This document shows positions 34,099 through 44,447 of a stretch of 64,000 bases of DNA, piece after piece. The notes below the pieces were generated by a model that did no database searches, was not told where the DNA came from, and worked only from the letters and a program-made list of their open reading frames with translations. This stretch comes from Pithys albifrons albifrons. Taxonomy: Eukaryota > Chordata > Aves > Passeriformes > Thamnophilidae. The translations under genes were made by a program, and so were the position numbers. The DNA lies in assembly GCF_047495875.1 (NCBI RefSeq), contig NC_092461.1, positions 95,548,431 through 95,612,430 on the forward strand, in the 5' to 3' direction. Position 1 is the first letter of the stretch, and every line of letters begins with the position of its first letter.

Positions 34099-34325
34099 TG
34101 GGTTGAAACGGGAGTTCTGACGCAGACGATTCCACAGGAATTAGCAGCAACAGACAACTTTATTCTTTTGCACAAACTTTTATACACCTTTAAAACTGTA
34201 ACCTTCCGCAAGTGTTGCCACTCTGACACTGATTATTGGCTAACAATGCTGTTTACATTACAAAGCCTCTTGTAATTGGCTGATTATACATCTGCTGAGA
34301 AGGTCACTACAGCTTCTTCAGATGT
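34099..34325 (-). mobile_element. Partial LTR of an endogenous retrovirus (avian ERVK-like), reverse strand
   Basis: On the reverse strand the order is CCAAT boxes (AGCCAATTACAAG and AGCCAATAATC), a TATA box TATAAAAG (34177-34184), then AATAAAG (34158-34164) followed by a TTGTCTGTTGCTGCT stretch and GCGTCAGAACTCCCGTTTCAA. This is the U3-R-U5 order of a retroviral LTR. The outer edge at 34099 begins TG on the + strand, as an LTR end should. The other edge runs into the LINE tail and no target duplication was found, so the copy may be broken or split by the LINE insertion. No coding region is attached. Confidence 0.65.
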
Positions 34326-34339
34326 CAGTACTTAGATTC

Positions 34340-34828
34340 TTCATCATCATCATCATCATCATGGCTGGGCTTCGCGAACGAAGATTTGAGAAGGGCACTA
34401 CCCATGCTTGCTCCAAGCTGCTGGTGGCTAAAAAGGCCGATACGGGATAGGCAGGTCTGGTCACAAAAGGGACAGTGGAACATCTCTTTAGGTGACATTG
34501 GCAAGGAACGGTTCCTTCTGTGTTGTCTTTTTTTCTCAAGACTGACTCTCTGTGCATACTCAAAGGAAGCAGCAGCGTCGTGAATGGTGTGTCTCCATGG
34601 ACCCCGATTGGAGGCCAGAGTGGACCATTGATGGCAGTCAATATGGCCAAGGCTGAGGTGTTGTTTCAGGGAGTCCTTGTATCTCTTCTTCGGGGCTCCT
34701 CTCTTGCGGCAGCCAGTGGCGAGTTCACCATAGAGCACAATCTTTGGAAGGCGGTGATCCTCCATCCTGGAGACGTGCCCTGCCCAGCACAGCTGCGTTC
34801 TCATCAGCATGGCCTCGATACTGGTTAA
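34340..34828 (-). mobile_element. RTE-type LINE, 5'-truncated 3' end with ORF C-terminus
   Basis: On the reverse strand a nearly continuous frame reads the end of a LINE reverse-transcriptase polyprotein: EAMLMRTQLCWAGHVSRM, RLPKIVLYGELATG, KKRYKDSLKQHLSLGHID, WSTLASNR, WRHTIHDAAASFE and a C-terminal finger CPFCDQTCLSRIGLFSH. These phrases are typical of RTE-like vertebrate elements. The finger shows C-x2-C-x12-H but no clear fourth ligand after it, so a small indel is likely there. The element ends in a short (GAT)n array at 34341-34362, a usual RTE 3' end. It is truncated at about 34828, exactly where SINE copy B begins on the other strand. AviRTE is the probable family, from memory. Confidence 0.85.
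34341..34362. repeat. CAT trinucleotide array at LINE 3' end
   Basis: Seven CAT units on the + strand. They form the 3' terminal repeat of the reverse-strand LINE and create an artificial poly-Asp reading in its open frame. Confidence 0.9.
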
Positions 34829-34829
34829 C

Positions 34830-35133
34830 ACTACAGTTAAATGCCTCCCTGACATCCGATCCCATCAGATCTCGGAAGCTCAGCAGGGTCAGCCCCGGAT
34901 TAGTACTTGGATGGGAGACCTCCTGGGAAATGCCGGGTGCTGTAGGTTCTAGTCCTGAGGACTTCACTGGCACTGTCCAAGCTCGCTCGGCCGTGGCAGA
35001 TGAACCTCAGGACTTTAAACGGTGGGGCCAGTTCTGCGCATGCTGAGCCCCACCTAAAATCTACTGCGCAGGCTGGAAGGGCACATGGGGAGAGCCCTTC
35101 CCAAATCTTCGTTCACGAAGTTGAGCCACATAC
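34830..35133 (+). mobile_element. 5S rRNA-derived SINE, copy B
   Basis: Same layout as the copy at 13868-14171. The 5S-like head has AGATCTCGGAAGCT, CAGCAGGGTC, GGATTAGTACTTGGATGGGA and GACCTCCTGGGAAATGCCGG. The body has GTGGCAGATGAACCTCAGGA and CCACCTAAAATCTACTGCGC. The tail has CCCTTCCCAAATCTTCGTTC, ACGAAG and AGCCACATACACA. Its 5' edge touches the truncated 5' edge of the RTE LINE on the other strand. A six-base ACTACA occurs at both edges (about 34830-34835 and 35139-35145), too short to be sure as a target duplication. Confidence 0.88.
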
Positions 35134-35390
35134 ACAAAAACTACAACACACTAATTCACATAGGGAGGTTCAATCTTACAACCACACAGCTTTGCCCTTA
35201 GGTCAAACATCATATGAATTCCAACAATTTGTGACTGTATATATATGCATATATTAAAAACAATCCCCACTTTATTATCTATAATGTTGATCAACTCTAG
35301 GTACCACACCTATTCAGAGATGCCTATCTAAAAGGTAAAAACCCATGGAAGAATACAAGACACATTCAACTAAGTGGAACCCAAAAGATA

Positions 35391-35420
35391 TAAAACAATC
35401 TGATTTCACAGATTGTTTTA
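35391..35420. repeat. Perfect hairpin, 12-bp stem, 6-base loop
   Basis: TAAAACAATCTG at 35391-35402 and its exact reverse complement at 35409-35420 enclose ATTTCA. Confidence 0.85.
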
Positions 35421-36589
35421 GGTTCTAGCATCCTGTTGTTAGAATGTATATTTTAAACTTTGGTTCAGTTTCAGTTCATGAATCAAACAAGAAGAGATCT
35501 GGCCTGAAATCAGTTTAAAAATCACTTCCAAATTTGGGATTTTGCATCTTCATCACAATCTCATAGAAATAAAAATGCAGAAAAAGTGTTGTGAATATCA
35601 ATATTCTCTTGTTCCAAGGAAATCATGTTGATGTTATTTCTGCAGGAAAAGTCAGTGCCTTTGCTTGGAATCAGCCCTCTGGCTGTCACTGGGCACCATG
35701 CAGCAGAGGAAATCCAGGAACACGTACTTCTTTCTTTTACTCTCTGCTACTCCACCCCATTTTAAGCAAAGCATTCTGTAGCACCCTTCGCCCACTCCAG
35801 CAAAATTCATTGGAATACTTTTTAGCAAATTTCAGATCACCAGTAAAAGCTGAAGAAGTGACAGTGCCTTGTCACAACTTCAATGTCTTTTTCTTGCACA
35901 CTGTTTTAGCAGGAAATAGGTTTTCATGAAAGTCCTGTAAATTAAAGTACGAGCGTATTTCTATTTTTTTCATTTTATCATGGAATTTGACACAGCTCCT
36001 GTCATAACACCTATTAACATACCTTTATCAAACTTGGAATGAACTCTGCAATTTTAAAAGCATTTGCTTTTAGAGTCAGTATGCCAAGCATTTCTCCCAT
36101 CACTTCTCACAGGGGAATGACAGACTGTAAAAAGTAAGCCTGCACAAACAGAGGGTTTGATTTTTGGTGGGAGTGAAATGATAATAACATTGTTCAGTGG
36201 TTATAGTTCTGTCCTTCAATTTACCTTTTGAGTTACTGGTAGACATTTAGAACAGATTAGAAACAGTTTATATCTGTTTTTGTAGTGAAAGAATATCTTT
36301 GGAGCAACAGGATCCCCAAACCTGGCCATTATCCTTTGAGCTTTCGTTTCCCTACAAAAGCCAGGGGCAGAAGAACCCTCCTGGACACTACATCACATAA
36401 GTATAAATCTGGCACATACTAATGGAAGAAGAATTTAAAGCTATAGCTTCACAAGTAAAAATGGTGAGAAGGAAATTAGGGCTGGGATTTTTGTCACTTG
36501 AGAATTGCTTTTGTGGCTGTCAGGAAGCAGGCTGCTTGTTGCTAGGGGAAATGATAATACTACTTACTTCTTATATAATGCTTTTATCC

Positions 36590-36700
36590 CTAGTTTTTAA
36601 AGCTTTTTTTACAAAGAAGGTCAGTGTCATTATCACCATTTTACAGGTAGGAAAAGCTCTTATTTGTGCACCAGTTTCCCCAGGGACACCCATCAGGATA
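36590..36700 (+). repeat. Possible ancient MIR-like SINE relict
   Basis: GTCATTATCACCATTTTACAG followed by a GTAGGAAAA-type stretch resembles the well-known core of MIR/L2-related repeats (TTATCCCCATTTTACAGATG). The match is short and from memory, so this is tentative. Confidence 0.3.
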
Positions 36701-39700
36701 GCAGTGAAGACAGAAGCAGAAAACTGCTCTTTTCTATAGAGGCCACACTGCCTTGAGATGAGCTAAACATTTAGGAGATATTAATTTATGTACTGTCACT
36801 GCTTAAAATGATCAGAAATTTCGCTTTTAATTAGCTTTTGCTGCCCCACAGGTATCAGACATCTGGAAGGAGGAAGACCTTCTATGTGACACCATGAGTC
36901 AAAGATCCTTTCCAAACTAAAGATGTGTTTTGGACAGGTATTTGTTTTGTAGACAGGTCCAAAGTTGTTTCAAGAGCAGAAGTCGAGTTGCTTTTCTGGG
37001 CTTGCTTCCTACAGGAGAGTGAATGAAAGAGGCTATTAGTTCCAGGTACAAAGGAAAAAGGGATAGGCAAAGAAATGTGCAGTAAGCCCCAAAAACAGGT
37101 CTGTGCTAGTTTTGACAAAGAAGCAGCTTTAACCTAAACATTAATCTTTCATTTAGATCAGATGAGAGAGATGCAGGAGGGGTGGACAGGGAAAGAATAT
37201 CAGTTTGTAATACCCAACACCAGCTGTTTTCCACTACCTCAGAACTGATTGTTTTTTTATTTCTAAGGACTCCTTCCATGCCTTTCCATTTGATTTCTTG
37301 ATGAAACATTACTTTTTGATTGCTGAAAAAAACCCTAATTTTTCCCCAGCAATTCCAGATTTGTAATTTAATGACAAATCTCTAGGAACAAGCCTGAGCA
37401 GCTCTCAGCAGAGATACAGAGAGAAAACAAGACATGAAGAGGCTTTTCAACCCCATTCCCTGTGTAAATGAAGGGCTTTGTTTCAACTAACACTCAAATT
37501 AGGATACAGAATGGACACCAGGCTGCACAGCAACATCCAACTGGATCCAGAATGAGAGCCAAAGCGAGTAAACAGTTTCCCCACCTGCTAACACATATGC
37601 TGCCATCTGCAGCTTACTGACCAAGGGGGAAGTTTGATCTTTTCCAAAGCGATGGCAGTGTGTTTTCTTCTGTGCCATGGCTGAGTGCCTTCAGGCACCC
37701 TGTACAATAATGCCAGAATATTTGCTGTCACTGATGTTCAGCCAACCCTGCACTGTTTTACAGGCAGCTTTTGCACAGCACTACCAATAAGGGCCAGATT
37801 TCACCCACTACATTTTAATTCCACAGTCAATGACATGTTGCTGTACTTACTAAACACCAAAGTCATTTCAAAGTATTATGAACACCATAATATTTTAGAG
37901 GTATAAAAAACCCCTCATGTCAATGATCCTTCTCTTGATTTTATGAAAAGCCCTTAAACAAAAATGAGGTTTGCATTACCTTTTTGATACAAACACATGC
38001 TTGTAATAGTGATGTAATCTCCTGTAATTCTCACACTCATTTTGGTGATATGAAGGAGAGCTTTCTCAATGTTTTGGATCAGATAGTTGCATGTATATTA
38101 AAAGCTTAATCCTGAAAATTCTGTAAAGCATATTTAGATAAATTTTAAAGGGTTAGACATTACTGTTTGTTTTATATTTAATTTGCAGAAAGATTGCACA
38201 GATTTTTAAATAATTTTACAAAAACTGTAATTCTATACTAAGATAAAGTGAAGATTAAAAAAATGGTGACGTATTTCTACCAACAAATATAGACTCTCTT
38301 ATCTAAAAGATTTATACATTTGCAATAGAATGAAAGTCTGAAGAAAGTTGTAGTATCTTTATCCAACTGTATTAGCTGCTTTAATAAAGGCAGGAAAGCT
38401 TTTAAGCTTATGAATCCCTTCTCCTTAGGACTGACAAAAATTTAAAAAAATTTTCAATGCCACTCTGCAATATAAGATTTCAAAATCCAAATGTCAAATT
38501 AATTTAAAATTGTTTATTAACAGAAGTTCTCCTTTATAAATTTCAAATGTTGGGTATTTTTGTACAGGAACACTTGAAAGGTAGATGTGCTGATAAGCCC
38601 CATATATAAATTTAGGGAAATTTTACAATTAATAATTTTTTTCCAATTCATATTTTTCATATGCACTTAAATATGGCAAATCGGTTAATGAGAAAATATT
38701 CTTCTAATCTGAGTTTTCAGCCAACAGGGCAAAACACCACTTGAATTTTGTAGGATATGACTCTCAGTGTACCCATAGAGGCAGACAATCAGAATCTGTA
38801 ATCATCTAGTTCAAAATCATAAGATAAAGCTGATTTTAACCTTTAAAAGCAGTGCACAATTCTTGTGCATAATACGTATATATTCTAAATAGATTTTATT
38901 ATGCAATTAAATAACAATTTATCCTGTAGCTTTGTAATATAAGGATTTAAAAAAAAAAATATTGCACGCAACTTCTGAAAAGCCAGTGGGTCATAGCAGC
39001 CAAATGTTCCATTTAAAGAAAATTCCTGTCATGCCATAGTTATCCTTCCAAAGATGGGAACCCTGAACTGTCAGGTTGAAGCTCTGGATTGCAAAACTCA
39101 AGAGCAAGAACATAGCATTTGACTCCAAACATTCATGGCTCCAAAGTAATTTATATTTCTGATTTGATAAATCTCTCACCCAAGTCTTCCTTCACAATAA
39201 TGCCCAGATGTAGAGTAGTTTTACAGGCAACTCTGTCAAGTTGCAGCATTATCATAGAATCAGGCCTGAATGATTTTGGGATTTCCTTCAGTTCCATTTA
39301 GTGATGGTATGATTCTAAACATCCTGGTGAACAAGGTCACTGCAGGCATGGATCAACAGACCTATCAAAGTGAAAGTTTGCTGTTTCAGTGGGTTTCAGC
39401 TTTGAGAATATGGTAAAGCAATTATCACATTATACTTAAGAGCTACAGATTTCAGTTTGTTTCTGTTCTCCACATAGCAAATTATTTGGCTTTGGATAGC
39501 CATCTGTCTCATTCCATCATATCCTTTCCTTATAGGATCTGATGTAAGTGAACGGTGCAATGATGAAACTTTACCAAGCTGCTGTAATAGAGAGCACGTG
39601 CTGTGTGAAAATATAAGTGTAGAAGCATAAAAACCTACATAATACTTACATCACTGAACATGTGTACTGCCTGTCAGCAGGTCTGAACAACACAGTCATG

Positions 39701-42700
39701 TTCTACCATGTTCAAGAACAAATCGATTTTTCCCTGAGTTTCTTTTTCTTCATTGTCCTCTCTCCATCTTTTACAATTAAGCCCTGGATTTTCACCTGCA
39801 GCTGCCAAGTATATATAGGGAATTATTTACTGTTTTGCACCCGTATACATCAGTGTAGTGCTGCCTTCTGATTCTATAGTATTATTTTTCTCAATGATTA
39901 AAACTGCAAAAGCAACTCTGGATGTGGTTCTGCTCTCTAGGGTATCCTTGCTGCTGTTATTTGCTACTCATCTTTTTGTTCATGCAAGAATACACAACTG
40001 CAGACTGAGAAAAAAAGTGTTCTTTTGCTCTTTCTCCTGATACACAGAGAGATTCCTCCAGCAGTTCAGCTCTTTCAGATTGCTTTAGATATTAGAACAT
40101 GATTATTTTTCCTGAGAGATGTAGGACAATTTTTTTTTTTTCCCTAACAGAAGGACAGGCATTCTTTTCTCTCTGGGTTATATTAGTCAAGGCTAGCAAG
40201 CAGCCTCCAGAAATGAAAGAGGAGACCTGGGCTCAATACTCATCCTGCCCTGTTCTGAGCCTTTTTAGTAGCTGCTCATAGATCTGTCATCCATGAAGTT
40301 TTTAAAGATCTTCTTTTATTCCATTTATGTTTTAAATTGTTTCTATTCAATTATTGTCTAAGCTGGCACTTGCTTTACACCTGTTACCTGATTTTCTCAA
40401 AAAAAGCTATGAGATCAAGTTTTAATTTTTTTTTCAATTAATTTTTTAAGGTTATTTCACTGTCTTTTCATGCATAAATAGGTTTTGAATAGCTATTTAC
40501 AGAAACCCAAAAAACAAACTGGAGATTAAATGGCATTGGCAACTTACTGAAGTTTAGAAGGATATAATTTCATTTGCAATTAATTAATGTAATGTTTCAG
40601 TTATGTAAAAAAATAAGTATGCTCATGATAGACAACAAAACCTTCTTTTGGCATTTATTTGTTTAAAATTAATAGAAAATAGATTTTTTTTTTGCTTATT
40701 ACAATAATCATGTTTAGAGAAAGAGCAGGATAAAAGAGGACTATTTATGTACACATTCTTTGCTAATTACTGTGGATCACAGATTTCAAACTATAGTTTG
40801 AGAAAGGCCAGGATACATCATAGAAAAACCCACACATATATCAGAACGATAGCATGAAAGAGGATAAACATGTAAGAAGATGAAGCATAATCAAAATTTG
40901 GGAGCAAAAATGAAAATCAAAAATTTTATTTACATTTTAAAGACAAGACTCACAGAACACAGACTGATCAAAGGACAGGCAGCGGATTGCCAGAAATGTG
41001 GCTAGTCATCAAGAATGGAAATTGGGTGACCAAAAGTCTGGTTATGTGTCTGCATTATGCTATAGGTTTTAGTATTGAGAAGAAGAAAATTAGAAAAGCC
41101 TAAATTTGTGAAATGGTTTTGTTGATCATAAGATCAACACTGACAGCTTTCAAACCTCTTTCAGCCTCCAATCCTACAAATAAGTTATTTGTATTCAAAA
41201 GATGAATTATTCCCAAACCAGGCTTTTATTTTTATACTAGTTTGTTCTTATTTAAAGAACTTTGTATAGTATCTTCAAAATAAATTCAAGTACAATTTCT
41301 CCTTCTTATGAATTTACATTTACTTTGTCATTGCTAGTAGGCAAGACACTTCCAGCCTAGCAAACAGTTCAACAAAAAATGGGGATTCCAAATTTATTAA
41401 CTTCTAGTGTATTGAAGATCATACTTTATCAGTACTCTAGTAGAAATATTGTTTTATTCTTAGTTGTGCCTCAATTATAGCATGGAAGCAAAAAGACAAG
41501 CTGTGTTCATTTTCGGCTCATGTATCACCCGTAGTTCTCCAGTTATAACTTGCAGAGCAAAAAGTGAAACTGAAATAATAAGGAGATTTTTAGAAAAAAA
41601 ATAATTGCCAAAAGGTAAAGTTTCCTCTGATATCACACAGGTTAAGAAATAACTTTTTGCCATGTTTAAAATAATTTAGATAAATGAAAACAAAAAACGT
41701 CCTTCAAGTCAAGTGGCTTTCCACAATATTATTGTACCATTCAAATTTGAGAAAACCAGAGGAAAAAACTCTAAATACCAGATGCAGTCTACAAGACACT
41801 TTCCTTCAGAAACATTGGATATTCAATTTAGAATTACCAATAGGGATATAGAGAGGGATTATAAGGAAATTCAATATCGAAGCATCAATATTTGTTAAAA
41901 TAAAGAGTTATCTCCCCAGGGAAAATGTATCTGTTCATTTACTTCTGACAATTTAAATTAACTAAAAGAAGAACAAAAAAAAATGCAGTAGAGAACCATT
42001 GTACTAAGTCATAAGAGATGGAAACAAAATGAAGGAGTAATTACTAAGAAAATATTACACTTTTACAACAGTGTCATCTGCAATATATTTAATAATTGTG
42101 CATAGATTCCTTTTTTTAATTCATAGTATTGAGATGTGGGACTTGGTCCTGCACAGCTTATCCACTGACAAACTTTTCTGTATCTGCAAAATACCCTTAT
42201 CAAATTATATTTATAGGCCAACATTGTAAGTTTTTGGGAGAAGAGTCTTATTTCCTAGCACTGGTGCATAAGCATAAGCCCTCTGCAGCATGGAAATGCC
42301 AAACTTACAATCCTGCTGTGATTTTTATGTGCATGTTTTCAAAAAGGAATGCTTATGCTAATACAGCAAAATGCTTGAATCAGCCCAGTGTGTGTCATTT
42401 ATATGTTCTCTTGCACTCCTATGGAATATTAAAAAAAAAAATATGGTGTTTCATTTGCCTTAATTTCAGCATCATACAGAAGCAACCACAAGAAAATATT
42501 AAATATTTTGATTATGTTTGAAAAACATTAAACATGACATTCAATGTATCAGCTATTAACAGCATACATTTCTTGTGCTGCTTCTCGGGATGTAATCAAA
42601 GGAAAACAAATCACCAATATGTCAGATATGGAAATTTAAATCTCAGTAGCATAAACACATTATGTACACTACATTCATATACAAATATTATCATTCCCAC

Positions 42701-42814
42701 GTGGATTTTTCTTTATTCTTTCCCATTTTTTGTATAATACAGCATTGAGGTTATTTGCTGTACTGCCATTACCATACTGAGATATATAGACAACAAAATA
42801 ATGTGAAAAAACAC

Positions 42815-42890
42815 CCTAAAAATCCCCAACAAAAACCCCCAAACAAACCAAACAAGACAAAACAAAACAAAACAAAAACTAAGAAAAAAC
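42815..42890. repeat. CAAAA/CCCCAA low-complexity run
   Basis: About 75 bp composed almost only of A and C, with a short regular ACAAA array in the middle. Confidence 0.8.
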
Positions 42891-44419
42891 AAGAGGAAGA
42901 GTATTTCCTTGTTTTCTGTAGGAAAAATCTAGGAGGCACAGAGTGCTCTGACTGGTTTCTACTGTTTCTGTCCCACTTCCTTTGCCACTCAGAAGGCCAT
43001 CAAAAATCTCACTCACAGATAACACGTTTAACTCTCACAACAAGGTTGGGATTCTGCATTCAGAGAAACAGAACCAGGCCTTGGTACCCTGAATGATGGT
43101 CTGTGCCACTGGGGAGGATGGTGAGAAGGGTGAAAATAAAGCAGAACCTGGAAAGCACACTTAAGAACATTAGTGTATTAGTTCTTCATCATGGAGCTTC
43201 CCATACCAAAAGTTGGAGGAAAAATGTTCACACTTTTGTGGCTGCTGGTTCGTATTGAAATTTGAGTATTTGAGGCCAAGTCCTTCACCTCAAACCCTAT
43301 TTCAGGGTGAGGGGTTTAGTACTTTCTAGCTTCAAATAAGAAAATTACCATTTGAGCACAAAAAACAGACCAATATTCTTTAAATTATATTCTATCTAGA
43401 AAAAGATTCCGTGAAACCAATACACCAAAAATATAAAATTAATCTAAAATTAAGAATGAAATTTTACCTACTGCATATATGTTTTTCATGATTCCCAGAT
43501 TTTTTCATGTGAAAATTTCAAATATACTTCTGACTATTATTTTCTTACCTAAAGGAATATCCTAATTCCTTCTGGAACATAAAGATACTGTTTGATGTTT
43601 CTACTGTATTGGTATAACAAGTTGGAAACATATTATATGGAAAAGATTACAAAATTCTGTTAAAATGCTTTCCGTCAAAAGTTTCTTATAACAAAGGACA
43701 GGAAAATTTCACTAAAGATCAGTATTTTTAGGTCTTTATTGACAGCTCCCACATCTCTATAATAAGTTTTAATTATAATTAAGTAGATATTTCTCCTTAT
43801 TACTGTGCTTTGTTAATGTGGTCCTGTGTAAATCTCTTTGGACAAGGAAAAAAATTAATAGTTGAGGAGCAATACATGTTTCTCAACTTAAACTTTATTG
43901 GTACAGGATTATTATTACTAGTTAAATGGTCCTGTGGAAAACTCTGAAGGAATTATCTGCCATAGGACATCATTGAATAACAATGTGGTTTCTATAGACA
44001 CTTGTATTTCAAGAACAAATGCTGTCCTGTGCCCTGCACACTTAACAAACTTGCCTTTGTCAAATTTATCAATTCAACTACTATATGTCATCATGCTCAG
44101 CATATAAATCCAGATGAAGGAGAAGGAAGTGGGAGACATTTGGAGTGATGGCTTTAGTCTTCCCAAATGACTATTACACGTGATGGAGCCCTGTTGGAGA
44201 TGGCTGAACACCTGCCTGCCCAATGGAATCATTGAGTGAATTTCTTGTTTTCCTTTGCCTTCACCCACAGCTTTTGCTTTCCCTGTTAAACTGTCTTCAC
44301 CTCAACCCACTAATTTTCTACCTTTTGCCACTCAGATTCTCTTCTCCATCTGGAGGTGGAAAGTGAGAGATTGGCTGTGTGGGGCTCAGATGACAGGTGG
44401 GGATAAACCACAATACAGA

Positions 44420-44447
44420 AAAACAAAACAAAACAAAACAAACAAGG
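44420..44447. repeat. Pentanucleotide microsatellite (AAAAC)n
   Basis: About five AAAAC units. Confidence 0.85.

Noticed and set aside
34325..34360. Poly-aspartate C-terminal stretch of the LINE frame
   Set aside because: It is the (GAT)n 3' terminal repeat of the element read as codons.
34744..35046. Forward open frame of 100 residues across the LINE/SINE junction
   Set aside because: It reads antisense LINE and then SINE sequence; there is no protein similarity.
34829..35145. ACTACA on both sides of SINE copy B as a target duplication
   Set aside because: Only six bases, offset from the element edges, and a third ACTACA occurs near 34309, so chance is a good explanation.
39250..39300. 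CATAGAATCA resembling a CR1 end
   Set aside because: The following bases do not continue like the CR1 3' region.
42129..42521. 130-residue open frame in gene-free DNA
   Set aside because: No recognisable domain or neighbouring exon; a frame of this length is expected by chance somewhere in a window of this size.
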